A DNA stretch of 64,000 nucleotides from Blasia pusilla (taxonomy: Eukaryota > Marchantiophyta > Marchantiopsida > Blasiales). The position numbers and the translations under genes are program-made. The stretch covers positions 16,740,001 to 16,804,000 of the forward strand of contig CM114273.1 of the NCBI GenBank assembly GCA_050084515.1. Direction: 5' to 3'. The notes under the pieces were generated by a model. That model did not search any database and was not told the DNA's origin. It saw nothing but the letters and a program-made list of their open reading frames with translations. The number at the start of each line of letters is the position of its first letter. Position 1 is the first letter of the stretch. This document shows positions 1-13,844 of the stretch, one piece after another.

Positions 1-2524
1 CTTCTGGTAATCCAGTTCCGTGGGCCATGCCATACTACGACAACTGATACCAGTCTCTAGTTTTCCGGCCCTGGGGAATCTGGTCAAGCTCCAGCGAGAA
101 GAAGCGGAGGAAGAAAACACGGTCAGCATCTGGGCCCACGGGCTGGGAGTTCTCCCCTCCTCCTCCTCCACGGAATGATAAATCCAAAATCCACTCGCCC
201 GTTTGCAAATGACGTGCGCGAACCTCCATCGGTAATGAAGGACGAACCTCGCCTAATTCGGAGCCGAATTCTTGGTCGACTTTTGGCGCCCCTCACTCTT
301 TTTTGGGTTCTCCTCTCCCTCCACACTCCTTCCCTTCCGCCTGCGTTACAGCCCTCGGCTTGAAACCGGACGCTCCGCTTGAGTTTGACTTCGCAGCGTG
401 CCCACCGGACGAGTTACGCAGTTTGGTGGGCTCATGTGTCTATGCTAGACAACACCATTGACACCTGATGAACTTCATAATTCGGTTGGGATCACGGCAA
501 CGAGGAGGCATATATGCGCGCTTGAGGGCTTGAGGGGTGCTAACCACTCCAAATCGAGTCCTCTGAATTTTTATTGTTGTTACATTGGGCTCTTCGCCAA
601 TGCTACGCAAGTAGTACTCCCGGTTATCAAAAGGGTTCTTCCAAAGTCAATACATGGGCGACAATCGAGTGCAGGTCAAAAGGCCAAGGGTGAGATCAAT
701 AGTTCCCGAAAGATTTTTGAACATCTTACCTCTCATGAGAGCCCTTAGAAGAGAGTAGTAGTAGGGCGCCTGATGCATTTCTCATGCTTTTCATTTTATA
801 ACACCATTAAATAAGGTCCATGCAAATATTTCCAGAGTCCTTCAGCCATACATCTTGGAGGCTATGATATCTTTAAACTCTATTTTGTGCTTCCTTTAAC
901 CTTAAGATGTTGACCGTTATTGAAGTTCCAATGTCAATAAAAAAACATTATGCTAGTCCGACGATGAGAAATAATGATATAAAATCCATTTTCTTACTTT
1001 TGAAAAGACTTCTTTTTCAAGAAGGGTTTCACCTTTTTAGGAGTAGAAGTACTGGAAAAGTAACCCGTCTCCTCGTAATATATTATAGATGTCCTATTAG
1101 TGACACGGTCTAATTAACTCCAGCCCCATAAAAAAATTTATGGCATGCATTTTATTGCTACAAATAGGAGAGATCTTGAAAATTAAAGAACCTTTCAACT
1201 ATGACTATTTTTATAGTGGAAGGCGTCAACCTAAGAGGAAAAAGGATTCAGAAGATTTAATAGTATGGATGATGACAATGCAACGAAGATATCTTCCATT
1301 GGTTTCAAACTTTCTTAAACCTTAAAGTTTATTTTTAGAGAAAGTTAGACACGCGTGGCCTGCTAAGACGATAACTTCTTCCTAGAGGAAATGGCAAATT
1401 TGAGCGCACTATTCCCCACGTTCTCCAAACCTCATACCCTCCTTTTACTTCATAAATTGACTCTCCAACCAAACGCTACCTCACCGAATCACCTAAGATT
1501 AGAGCCAAATTCAGTTAGCGAATGTCCAAGAGTGCGCGTGGACTCTTCGCAGTGGAGGACGGCCACGGAGACAGGAAAGGAAAGGAGACTCCGCACAGGT
1601 TTAGGTGAAAAATGCCGCCACAGGAGAAGCTGAAGGAGTCGATCGAAACTCCACGGAGTACGAGAGAATCAACAATCAATGAATGAGTGTCGCTCCTGTT
1701 TGGTCCGCTGGTCTGAGTGTGGCTGGTGGACGGTCACGAGTGCAGCAACCGCGCCGAAGAAGGACGAGAGGGGCGAGGGAAGAAGTTATGGAGGATGCAT
1801 CGTACCAAACGATGACGGAGCAGAGCCGCGGGTAATCACGGAGTTCCGTTTCGGTTTCTTCTGCCAGTTCGGCTTTTTGCGGAGCAGCTCCACGTCTCGA
1901 CGACCACCGTCTTTGGTTGGAAACTTGAATGGCGAAGGGACTCCTCGCTCCTTCCTTCAGCCTCTCCGACCGAAGATGTGGTCCTCTCCTATTGGGGGTT
2001 TTCATCCTTGTCTCCTCTTTCGTCGTTAAGGGATTTGTCCACATGTTTTCCCGATACTTTTGAGGCCTTTCTCGACAAGTCCGCTCAGTGGATTCAGATC
2101 TTCCCCTCACCCAGTGTCTGTCTGCTGCGTGGTTTTTCCCATCTTTTTGGGATGTGGTCTCCCTTTTGGCTATGCGATGGTCCTTTTTCTCTAGTTCGTT
2201 TAACGAATCGTTTCTTGCTTTTGGCCCGCTACCTCTACACGCGTGTGGCTTTTCCTTGCTTTTATCCATGAATATTTCGGGTCTACGATGCACTTTAGCT
2301 GCTGGCCGCCTCATGAGGTTATCTTGAAACACTGATCTTTAAGCTTCTTGTGGAAGATAAGGTCAAAGTTAGCTGTTGGGAAGATCTCATACCGCCAAAA
2401 GCTTATTTCAAATTCCCTCTCGAGTGAGAACTAGTGTTGACATAGCTTATTCCTTTTTTTTTTTACAGTGCTATACTAACTTAGGGAGCTTCTACGCCTT
2501 TACATTTCCTTACCCACGTATATA
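1..2524. other. GC-richer segment without recognisable gene
   Basis: This stretch is clearly richer in G and C than the AT-rich DNA that follows. It carries several open frames on both strands, the longest on the minus strand at 1676-2332 (218 codons) with a plus-strand frame opposite at 1679-2029. None shows a domain, signal peptide or motif that I recognise. The overlap of open frames on opposite strands suggests composition-driven frames rather than genes. It could hold untranslated exons or the edge of a host gene, but nothing in the sequence establishes this. Confidence 0.3.
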
Positions 2525-2659
2525 TCTATATTATTAGTGGAGGGTGCTTCTTCATTTTGAGATCACTTCTCCTTCGGACATATGTCTTTTGAGTAAATTG
2601 TAAACTTATGATGGATAATTCAAAACTATGTTTTTGTGCATCGCACGAACACCAACTAG
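2525..2659 (+). mobile_element. Mini-Helitron (non-autonomous)
   Basis: The segment begins TCTATATTATTAGTGG. It ends with a small hairpin-forming GTGC/GCAC motif followed by CTAG, and is flanked by A on the left and T on the right. Plant Helitrons start with TC, end with a hairpin plus CTRR and insert between A and T without target duplication, and all three features are present. At 135 bp it cannot encode any protein. A second element with the same end types lies at 6529-6736. Confidence 0.6.
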
Positions 2660-5600
2660 TAAGGTGTGTGGGAAGGGGTCATCCACCCTCCATACCTTAC
2701 ATGCATGATCTATGCGATTTAGTTTACATAGAAATTAGGTAACATCTTTATCATGTGCTTGAATATGCACCTGAAAAAGAATTATCCAAACTTTGGCCTC
2801 CAAGGATACATTAGGGGATATGTTGAGTTTTTTCTAATTCCTTGAATTGGGCTCACTCATCTTCCGACCCACCCTCTTTTCTAATCATATAGGAAGGTGT
2901 GTGCAGCTAAAACCTATCTCTAGCCAAGACTTTGGAAAGATACAAAAGGACTCATCCCACGTGTACTATGGTGTCAAAACTGTAAGCAATAGTTAGAAAA
3001 AACACAAGGCCAAAAATAATAGATGTAGAAACCAAAACCAGCATTGCAAACCTCCAATGAATGAAAACTACATGCTTTTTTACCACAAAAATGCTCCTTT
3101 GGTAATTGCAAATATGTTCATTCTTTGGAAGTATTTCGGGCTTGTTTGCACTCCTTTCTTTGAGTCTCTACACTCCATGGGATGGGATGGGCTGTAAAAC
3201 GACACCTTAAAAATTTTCATCATAACAAATATATCGATATTTGTCGTCATATGCTTACACATTGCTCTCTAGTATACATTGTTATCGCCATCCTACAAGT
3301 TGAGCAACTTTGGAAATATACTCAATCATGGGAAGCGCACATACGCGGTGCAAAAAATGATACCAAAGGTGATGCAAATAGCAAGGACATTGAGTGTGAT
3401 GGTGCGAATGGGCACGCTTAAAGGCACATGCGGGAGAGGGATGTAATGGCCTAGCGATGTAACTAGGGTTGGCTAACCATTTTAGGATTGGTCGATTCAT
3501 CACTTAACACTCTTTCCAATAATACTAGCCCCTCACTCATCCCTTCAACGCACCGTCAGTTGCAATAAGTTTCTAGCTTTACTTATTGTATCAACTTTGC
3601 AATAGCGAATAGTATCCTTGGAAATGGAGGTTTGACATCTTATGGCCTCCAATCTAGCAATATGTTAGGAACGCTCCTACATCGAAAAATTACCTAAAAA
3701 ATTAAAACCTAACTAACATCCGCGAGACTTTTGTGGAATGCAATATAGGATATATGTATATGCATATGAGTCACCTCTCTAGCCCTAATCCTCAGTTACG
3801 AGTTAAGAGGCACCTTTCATATCAAGAACTCAACTATGTAAGAAACAGGGAAAATATCAAAAATAGTAAGTTCAACCAAATAGCCATGAATGTATATAGG
3901 TCTTAAATTGGTCGAAACATGCTCATTCAAATTTCCCAACTCCTCACTAGATTATCCCTCACCTACCAAGATTGATGCCCAAAAACTCTTCAAGAACATA
4001 GAGTAGATACTCTCTACTTCTATGTGAATGATGTGACATTATAGATAAAAGAGGTATGTGAGAATGATACCATCGATGATGGTATATTATATTCAACACC
4101 CTTATCTTACTCAAAGCTTCTCTTATTTCCTAGTGAATTAGAGAAAGTATATTATAATCTTTAAAAAGGTGCAGAAAATTACTTTTACAGGTATTCATTC
4201 AAATTTTGCAATCAATAAATATAGCCCAATCATTTTCTTATTTCAAGTCAAAGTTGAAATATTTTACAAAAAATATACCATTTTCTTTCTTCAACTGTTT
4301 CTAAATTTTCACACAATAATGAAAATTTTAATTTTTTAATCAAAAAATCCTTCTATAATGAAATTTAAGAGTTTGCCACACATTTTTGAGTTTTATTTTT
4401 TGCTTTAAGAAAATATTATGTATCATATGAGAATCAATCTCCCATTGAGTTTAGATCTTAAAGAAGCGCCCTTCTCTTTTGTGTATGGTAAATTAAAGTG
4501 TGATATTTTTGGAATTCAAATCCTTGAAATTCAGGTTTGTTTCTTTACCATAAAATGTAAATCCCAAATGGATTTGGAGATCTCAACTTGCTCTATTTTG
4601 TAATACCCAACCTACAAATTGTGCTATATGGTCATATTTAGTCTAACTCCATCGATCTAATTGTTTGAATGTAGAATCGCTCTTCCGACTCCTATTTGAA
4701 TGAAAGAATTTTTTGTAGCTCAAAACATACTTTGATTTCGTAATACAAGAGACCACACTACTGGTTTTATAGGGTTTTTCCATTCCGATTTGTTTTGTCA
4801 AGTACCTTTCTCTATGTTATGTTATGGATTGCAGAAATAATCCCATGAACTAATCTTTGCTCATAAGTCTACATTATCTATAGTGACTTATCATAGAATT
4901 CACAACTTATTTAAAATATAAAATAGTGGATTTACAGAGAACATGTAGTTTATGCCCCAAATTAGACATGTGTTCCATAGTTGTATCTTCTTTCATCATA
5001 ACCTCCTTTACATGTACTTAGTCATGTAAGACTCTTCCATGATCCCAAACCCAATCTCTTGGATAAATTTTGACTAAACCTTGAAATATCTCAAAATAAC
5101 CAATTTTAAATTCGTTGAACTTTGGTTTTTAAGGGCAAGGTGCCTTCTATGTAAAGTTCTTGGAAACTCCATACATGCCTCACTTTTGCTCTATTGTACA
5201 TAGTCTTTTTTTATTTTCTTTTAACAGACAGCTCAAGTGTGCCTGCTTGTATGAATTTGCAATTTCATGCTTGAAAATTTTCCTTAAAAATTTTCAAAAG
5301 AAATTTTCTTTATGATTTCTAAAACTATTCTATTATAATAGTATTACTTGAAAGATTATTTATTTACTAAAATTATATCCATGTTTACAACATAATAAGA
5401 TAAATATTTTCTTTATCTAAATTTAGTTCCTCTAGTATTATTGGATCCGATAATGGAGTTGGATCAAAAGAAAAGGGTTTTTTTCCTAAGGAGACTACAA
5501 TGTTTTGAATCATTTTGATGAGAGAAAATTTAAGGATATTCCATAAAAATTAAAGATAATGAAAATTTTAAATCTGATTGAAAGAAAAGTAAGACATAAA

Positions 5601-6013
5601 TATTTAAATTCTTATTTTACATTAAATAAAATATTTTATTATTTCCCTTTTATTTATTTATTTATTTCACTTTCAATGAATCCCCTTAATGTCCATCATT
5701 TAAATAAGAAATTATCTTCCATAAAAATTAAAGATAATGAAAGGAATATTTCAATAACATAGATAAGTCAAAATTGGGAATATTTGGAGAGTAGCTTGCC
5801 AAACAATATGTTCATAATATGTTCATTACGCCAAAAAACATTTGTTTAATATATGTATTTTTCAAATAAAAAATAGAAACCTTCTCTTGATGTATTCAAT
5901 GATACTTCATTACATGATTTATGGTCTAAGAAACCATACAAAATAATCATTTCGCTATCACAAGGATTATTCAATTATCAAAACCCTAGATTTTAATCTC
6001 CCTCTATTTATCT
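2660..6013. other. AT-rich intergenic DNA
   Basis: I see no coding region, RNA gene or intact element here. The only local structure is a direct repeat of about 27 bp near 5541-5567 and 5719-5745 sharing the core AAAATTAAAGATAATGAAA. Open frames are short and low in complexity. Confidence 0.5.
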
Positions 6014-6469
6014 TGTAATGTCTTTTAGGATAAATTCATGAGATCTAGTAGAGGGCCTTCGAGAGTACTGTAGGACAGCCTCAGGAGCTCACGGATGACC
6101 CGTTGAGGCCACGCGTTACCTGAGAGAGCAAGTTTCCCTTTCGTTTCGTCTCATTTGGGTCCATATAGAAAAACTTGTTACTTAGAAGTGACCCTTGACC
6201 TCCTACAACGGTTTTAGAGTCAAGGAGGTGACCTACGAGCATAGGTTACCGTAGAGAGAGTTTGGGAGAGGAAATTGGATATACCAAGAGAGAGAGAGAA
6301 AGAGATTTGTGTGCAACATGTGAGACATTGTGAGAGTGTTATTTGATTTAATTGGAGATATTTTGGTACTTAACATCTCGATGTTTGGGATGCCATGAGT
6401 TAGCATGGGATCATGGGTGTCTTTGGTGACAACAATATATTTTGTGTAGCGTTATGTATGCGCACGACA
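6014..6469 (+). mobile_element. Stand-alone A-B terminal unit of the DNMT element
   Basis: This is a complete terminal unit of the methyltransferase-bearing element without internal sequence. It begins TGTAATGTCTTTTAGG, runs through module A (to about 6352) and then module B (6353-6469), which starts TGGAGATATTTTGG and ends GCACGACA. The flanking four bases are ATCT and ATCC, a plausible 4-bp target duplication with one C/T change. The arrangement is what recombination between the two A modules of a split-repeat element would leave behind. A short purine run (GAGAGAGAG) lies in module A at the position where other copies carry long GA tracts. Confidence 0.75.
6353..6469 (+). repeat. Module B terminal repeat (solo unit)
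   Basis: A 117-bp copy of module B that starts TGGAGATATTTTGG and ends GCACGACA. It is one of ten copies in the window, the others at 13366, 18621, 19097, 28311, 29059, 38218, 53373, 56254 and 56911. Confidence 0.8.
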
Positions 6470-6528
6470 ATCCACATTATGCCTAAATATCCTCCGACAC
6501 TTTGTGATGTGGGTGTGATATGCTTCTA

Positions 6529-6736
6529 TCTATACTAATAATTAAGGATGTGGTTACATAAACCTTCCTCTTGGTGTTGACACTTATTCTTTGAGGGTGT
6601 CTCTACTACCGACATATGTCAATTAAACAAGAGTTATGTTAAGTAGTTAAGTTAAGATGGGAAAAGATGAATAAGGAAAAAGGGGGATAAATTTTTTTCT
6701 CCATCACTTGTGCATGGCACGAGCAACACTCACTAG
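6529..6736 (+). mobile_element. Mini-Helitron (non-autonomous)
   Basis: The element begins TCTATACTAATAATTAAGG. It ends with a GTGC...GCAC hairpin followed by GAGCAACACTCACTAG, with A before and T after it. These are the expected Helitron termini and AT insertion site. It is 208 bp and non-coding. Both ends resemble those of the copy at 2525-2659, so the two likely used the same source of transposase. Confidence 0.65.
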
Positions 6737-7734
6737 TATTTTGTAAAAAAAATTAAGCTTAGACAGAGGATATTTAGCCACTATCCATTCCAAAGGTTAC
6801 TTAGATTTTAAGTATTACTTATCCTTGGATCTTTCTTGTAATTTCATCAAATTATGGAATAAGAGAGTATAAATTTAAAAACTGAAAAACTTGATTAAAA
6901 TGATACTTCACTTATCTAACCACAATGTGTTAGCCTCACAAAATATTTGAAATTACTTTTGTTTTAATAATAGGGGAAGGAGGAGAAGATCATTTTGATT
7001 CCATTCACCATCTAGAATCCTCTATTTAGCTTGAATCTTCTTAACATCATCATTAGGGAATATAGATGCTCACCATTCTAAAGTAAATTGATTGCACATT
7101 GCTTGCATGTGGGAAGTGTCACAAGGTATAACTAACTTCATCATTGTGAGGAAAATGAAAACATGCTTTGAAATTGGCTTGCACTTATTATGGGCTAAAA
7201 TAGATGCATAGTTAATGGATGGAAATCGATGACTTAGAGTGAAAATGGAGAGCTATGCAAGATCTCTGCAAATAATGAGGGGAATAAAAAAAATTTATGC
7301 ACCCATTAGAAAAACAATTTGAAGATTCTATAAAGTCTAATTCTGGACCCACAATAATGACCAGTGACGACCCGCAAGGAACCATGCGATGCATAGATCC
7401 TGTTTAATAATTCATGTTTCAATATCACTCTTTACCAATCTCTATGTATAACCCCAATTACGTGACCAAAAGTACATTTGATAGATATTTGTTGACACGT
7501 ATAAAATAAAGTAGCCACTAAAAAAAACCGGATTCTCCAATTAGTATATATATTTCACTAATTTCATAATGAAAAATTGTGTCATGGATTGGCATCACGT
7601 TGTGTGTTAGGTGGAAGGCATTTGGATTTAACGAGCAAATCACTACAATAATCCAAAATGTTTCTCCCTTGGACTTTTAAACACATACTATTTTGATTAT
7701 ACTTTAAACCACTAACCCAACTGCCCTCCCTACC
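6737..7734. other. AT-rich DNA, nothing recognised
   Basis: No coding region or RNA gene is supported. Short open frames on both strands lack recognisable motifs. Confidence 0.5.
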
Positions 7735-8215
7735 TATACTAACTAAGAGCCATATAATTATTTTCTTTCATATATTAACGATTCTCGACAATACTAAAAT
7801 CCATATCTCCTTATTCGAGCATCTAAACCCTTATCTAGTGAAGCTAGAAGAGAAAACGGACAAAATAACGGATGATTACATGTCACACTATTCTTTTTTT
7901 ATTTTGCTTTTCTTCATTAATTAAGAAAATCTTCACAATGCCGATAAAACCAAGACCTCCCCTTCAGCGAGGCTTTAAGAGACCGAAGTGGGGGGCACTT
8001 AACCTAGTAGAGAAAACAAACAAAAGAATGGACGAGTACCTGCCCTAGTATTCTTTTAATTTTATTTCATATTTCACGAATCAACAATTCACGATATTAA
8101 GTGTCTCTCCTTACCCGAGTACGGAAAGACACTTGTCCTTGGTTGCGTCTGGTTAAGCTACAAGAGAGAGAACTCTAGTTAAGCTAGAAGAGACAACGGA
8201 CGAAATAACGGAGGA
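7735..8215. repeat. Degenerate tandem repeat, period about 160-180 bp
   Basis: Three diverged units follow one another. Landmarks are the related motifs around CTAGAAGAGAAAACGGAC at 7844, CTAGTAGAGAAAACAAAC at 8004 and CTAGAAGAGACAACGGAC at 8184. The first and last are each followed by an AAATAACGGA-type sequence, the middle one only by a diverged version. The units are too diverged for me to define exact borders. Confidence 0.45.
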
Positions 8216-11200
8216 CAGCACACTGGGTCAAGTTCATGAGATGCCGGCTTATCTAGAGCTTGGATTGTTCCTCGGTACATGACATGGCGGCCCTTGAGGG
8301 CATACACGGGTGCAGGAACGAGTGAAAGGACACGTATCAGTATCCAGCCCATGCAGGTCATGTACCTCCATGTCCTCTGCATAAATAAAAATAATAAATG
8401 ACAGCTTAAACATGGGTTGTTAATTATTTGCATTTTCGTTCTCAAAAGCGCAAGGTCTTGGTCCATGTCGAGGAATTAGGAAAGGCTATATTGGGAGGAC
8501 ACATATTTGTGTCCGTTGGACATGACAACAGGACGTTTGTTCTTTATATTTTTCGTTCTCCAAAAGCGTGGACTTTCTTGGTCCGACAATGGGAAAACGG
8601 ATCTAGCAACCGGTGAGAGGGCACATATCCGGTCTAAAATACGGCATACATGCATGTCCTCTGTAAATAAATGAAGAAATAAAACCTCGAATCTATTTTG
8701 TGGATTCATTATTCGTAGGCTTCAAAAACAGCATGAACTGATTTCTTCCGGCGTAGAGAATAGGATGTAATAGACAAAGTTTAACTAATAAGTATTCAGA
8801 TTTTCTTACGACCGCTTCAAAAGTTCTTGGGGGTTGAGGACTTGAGGCTATGGAGAAGACAGGAAACCGCAGTTTAAAGAAAAGGAAGAAAGAAATAGTC
8901 CCTTTCGGTTTGGGACCGAGGAAGAGTTGGATGTTGACTTAGACTTGCCTCGGGAGACTCGACGTACTTTGTGGATTGTTCCGAATCGCGCTGCAAAATG
9001 TACAGTGGCGTAACCCAGAGCGGCAGCAAGTGGGAGAGAGTGAGTCAGATGCCGCGCGCGAGAGCAGGCTACGATCGTTTTCAGTAGTAGGTGGTTTCGG
9101 GCGTGTTGGCGGTGACGTGGACATCCCCTCTAGACGCTGGAGAGGGGAGATTTGCGTCCTCGGAACTTGCAGCGGGCGCATAGATTGTTCGAGCTCCCCG
9201 GTTTTTCTCCGACACTCAAGAGGCTCTGACCGGGAATTTCTAAATATTAGCCGGTTTTTTTCAATTTTTACAAAGAAACTGCATTTCCCGGTTCGGCTTT
9301 TTGCCGAGACTTTGCCGGTCCGAGTCGGAAATTCTTAAATTTTACCGGCTGACATTACAAAGATTGCCGGTTCTTGGCGCCCGTAGCTCGGAAGTTGGCA
9401 GCCTTCATAGAAGGAGCATGTTCTCTGGAAAGTTGGCACCTTGGGACCCTAATTCTTGGAGCTGCCCGGTCTTGGAGTTCAGGGAACGTACAAGTGGACA
9501 GACTTCCTTCTTTCCAAAATTCTTTCCAACTCCACGAGCGCACAAGAACTCAAGAGCTTTTCACAACCCTTGTAGTGGTATCGTCTACTTCGTGGCCATG
9601 AGCGGAGTTTGCAGATTATCACCATCTGGGTTTAGTAAAATTTTAAGTTTTGAGGCGGGAGGGGCAAACTTCTACTTGATCGCCCCCTCATCGGTAAACT
9701 GCCACTAGAAAGTTCATCCTCGCATGTTCGCCCCCTACCGGTTGTTGGGGGGTGGAGGGTCTCCTTATTATTACTCGACGTTCCCATGTGTGTTCTTGCC
9801 TCCTGGCTCCCTTGGCAATGGGGTCTGTCCTTGCCTCAAAGTTTGCATTCAAGTGTTATTATGGATTGACTAAAGAAGACTCACTTCGGAGTTCATTATT
9901 ATTTTTCAATTTAGAGTGTCCAAAAAACCGAGGAGTCAAGTCATATGGGAGGAGTGTCGTTTCAGGAATCTAGAAAGAAGTGCGAGAACCTGATGACGAG
10001 TTGCATGAAACCATCCAGTTTTAGACGCAGACATGGCGGCTCGATAAGCATTTGGGGATCGACAAAGCAGGCTACTTGAGCCGGGAGAAACCTATGGAAC
10101 TCGCACCATTTCGGCAAACATCGAACAAACGGAAGCGAACCGCTTCGGGATCTGGAACTCCAAAGTCAGCATTCATTCATATCCAAAGCCGAAGAGAGGG
10201 AACATGGGAAAATGGGGACTCTCGGAGAGAGCGTCTCCCGCCACCGCCATGGTAAGGGTGGACGGACGGACTCGACGGAGGAGGACGTAAGAGAGGGAAT
10301 GTTTACGTGAAGAACGTTCCTTGGGAACTCGCGACTGGCAATGAAATGGCGGACAAGAACAGTTCACCGGAAAACATGTCCCATGAGACTCTGAGAGAGC
10401 GGGAGAGAGCGGTATTCACTTCACGTAGCCTGTATTTATGATCTAACGAAGTCGCCGGATCGTTTTGATCATAAAGGTGAGAAGTGAAGGAGCTCTGGGA
10501 CCTACTTGAGATGGAATTAAGAAAGGGGTGGATTAATTCAGCGCCACTATCATTTCAGTCAAGGTGCTACTTAATAACCATAATAGTAACCATAATTAGC
10601 TTAATCTGGCTTGGATGTACGGGGGTATTTCTATGTCCCACTCGTTTTTGGGTATGCATATTCATTCTACCTGTTTATCTATCCGAGCTCGCTCCAGATG
10701 GACCAGAATCACCGGATGTAGGCAGAGTTTACGTCTGTACATTTGGTACCGGTCAAAGTACTCTACTGGATTTATAATTTGCCTAATCATGTCCATTAAT
10801 CACGCCTCTGAATCGCACTGACGTCTAATCTAACTTTCTCTTAAGTAGGTTTATAGATCTTCCCGTCCAAGTACGACCCTATGAACTCACCTACATGATG
10901 TCTGGCATACATCATTCACCGGGTCATACTGACGTATAATCTCAAGGGTACTTTTCCTCATACCCGAACATAGGCAAACCCAAGCCATCGAAAAACAATT
11001 TCTTGATTTAATCTACTCAGATGAGGTTCAAACGTTAGGCGACGGTGCGGCCCTCAAGTCAGAACGGAACAGACTTGAAGTCATTTCGGAAAGTCACTAC
11101 GAAAGTACGGAGAGGAAAAAAAATCGTCAAGAGACCTGGGAGTATGCACTTTTCTGAAGTTGCTCCTCTATTTGACAAGTGCCACTAAACTTTTCTCAAA

Positions 11201-13365
11201 AATACTTTTATCATTTTGAGAAGGTCTGAAAACTGGTGAAGAGAGTGAAGGTCTTAACAGGTTCTTTCGGGTGCTAACTAGTTCTTTTTAATTACGGATG
11301 GATTTCGGAAACATTAGAACGGAGCATTGGCCTAATTTGACTCCTAACACGTCGCATAAAAGTATTTATTTTCTATTTTTTGAGAAATTGAACACTTTTG
11401 AAATTCCAAATCAGAACAAGCTTAAGCTTAAGTAGCCTATCGTCGATCGTATCCCACCACTATAGCTTACTCACGTGAAGAAAAAGACAAAATCCATGCG
11501 TCTATGTTTTCCTTTCAATTGATAATTTTTTGGCTAGAGTCATGCGCAGATGATGCCATCCAAACCACGCAGGTCGCGAAATGGTTTCAGTCGGGAAACT
11601 ACTCCGAGAGAGTCTTCCCATGGGACCAAACTACACGTCTCTCTTCGTCGACGGTAAGTTCTCAGTCGCCGGCGAAGTGGGGAAAACTTGGGCCACGATC
11701 ATCCCCTGGACATCGTACCTACCGTCCGTTGTCTAGGAACTGTTCATGATGATCTGTCCCTCTGCACCTCTCCACGCCACCTGACATCGTCTCCGGGTAC
11801 TGTAGTAGGTTTTCGAACGCCATGGACAAGGCGCCTGAGGAAACCGGCTACAGGAGGTATAACCTGGCGTCATCGGGGCGGCACGGCTAGGACGGATCGG
11901 GATATCAACACGTGCTGGGTGTGACCGGTGGAGAGAAATCTACCGTCGGACCCGTGAGTTTTTCCTTTTTACTAACACTTCCGGTGTCCAACATTTACTC
12001 GTCCAAATGAAAATTCCAATTTAGATTCGATGATTGGATGCGTGGAGATTTGTTTCGTGCGTGTATTTATATTCAAATTTTGGATCATTCCCATGAACAG
12101 TTCGTATTCACTGTGCTCTGCAGCTGATCAATTTATGAGTTGTAAGATTTGAAATACGTGGAAACAATAATTTTTGTCAAAAATAGAACAGCAAAGCTTT
12201 CTTTTCAGACGAAGAGATAATAAATAATGAATATCTTTCTTTCATGGATGCAGTAGGGTCCCTGGTTTTGCGTTGTCGCGAGACCGGTGCGCAACGTACC
12301 GCATCTTGCAGACGGTTTTCACATTTCTAGAAGTATAGGGTAGCCTGCCTGCGCCGTACTGGTGACGACTCGGGTCCTTACGTCACGACCATAGTCGCTC
12401 TTGACTCAGACTGGAACTGTTACACTCGTGTGTTGTGTGGAGGCGTCTATCTGTCCTTCGCCGTGTCTCGTGTTTCTTGCTGTTCAGAAATCACGCTACA
12501 ATTTTGAAGGCGTTGTGTCATTTTCCCTCCCTCGTTTCTTCGGGGATCACGGTGCGCCCCGTCCGTAACTATATTAAATTTTCAAGCCAGACGCGTCAAT
12601 AAGTCGTATTAGCATTAGAACTTTGGTGATATTCCATTTTCCCTCTCCTTTGATGAGTGGGATATCCCGAAATATATTACGGATGCTCTATCCCTTACAC
12701 ACGTTGGCCTATGTTTTCTTAATTTATTTATAACATTACGCACTGTATCTTCATGATCCCAATGTGGTAAATTTGTAGGTAGTAAACATGTTTACTATGT
12801 CTAGTTGTAATTGTAACATCACGGTTGTTGGGGAACCGTGTGTTGCAAGTAAACATAGCTTTCCTCCTGAAAATCTGACTATATGTTGTTGGATTTTTTT
12901 CCATTAGGTGCATATTTCAATGTATCTTAATTTTGTGGAGTAGCCAATTTTTCATACGCCATTTCCATGATTCATTGAAATTTCTCTCAATTAACAACCT
13001 ACTCTCCTCCATACATCCGTGTTGTCGAGGTTCAACATTTTATTATCATTTCAAAAATCATTTAAATATGTAATTGACTCTCGTTCATAGAGCATAGAAT
13101 AGGATGGAAAAGGTAGTCAAGGATGCTTTCTTGTTGGATCGATAGTCCATCGCCGACCATGACAACTACATGTTCAAATTTCCTAAGTGAAACCTTTGCT
13201 ATCCATGCTTGCAAAACCCCTCTCTATAATTTTGGATAACTTTCTCTAATAGACTACCCGTATCAAGATGATCGCACAAAATAATCTAGTGGTAAATTGG
13301 TGTTACATCACACAAAGCCTTAAACCCCTCGTTAAATTTTGTATTATGTCATAGTTTTTTTACTA
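8216..13365. other. Mixed-composition region, no confirmed gene
   Basis: The part from about 8700 to 12000 is richer in G and C than its surroundings and has several open frames on both strands, none with a recognised domain. The only gene-like signal is a short open frame starting at ATG 11581 that runs into GGTAAGT at about 11650, a good plant 5' splice site. I found no matching acceptor or second exon. The rest is AT-rich and featureless. Confidence 0.35.
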
Positions 13366-13463
13366 TGTCGTGCGTATACACATCGTTATACAATCTACAT
13401 CGCTGATCACATCTACATACAACACAACACTCATCTTCCCAACACAGAGGTAGATCCACACCA
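13366..13463 (-). repeat. Module B terminal repeat (copy F)
   Basis: Plus-strand sequence starts TGTCGTGCGTATACACATC and ends CCACACCA. It matches the B modules of copy A at 18621 and 19097 along most of its length. Confidence 0.6.
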
Positions 13464-13680
13464 AAAAAATACACTCATGCATATACCTCAAGACCACACA
13501 AAAAAATTAGAGTAAAAATGGCTCACATGGCCAACTCCATTCTTGAATCTACATCGGCATATCGAGCCACATGCACCCTCCACCATGAGGAAATCCGAAC
13601 ACTAGCACCCTAGTTTCTACATACACACAAAGCAAGAGATCTACTCCTAAGGCCTAACATGAGAAAGATGACTCGGGAAA

Positions 13681-13844
<164 letters not shown>

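Noticed and set aside
1676-2332. 218-codon minus-strand open frame
   Set aside because: Composition-driven, opposed by an open frame on the other strand, no domain and no recognisable start context or homologue.
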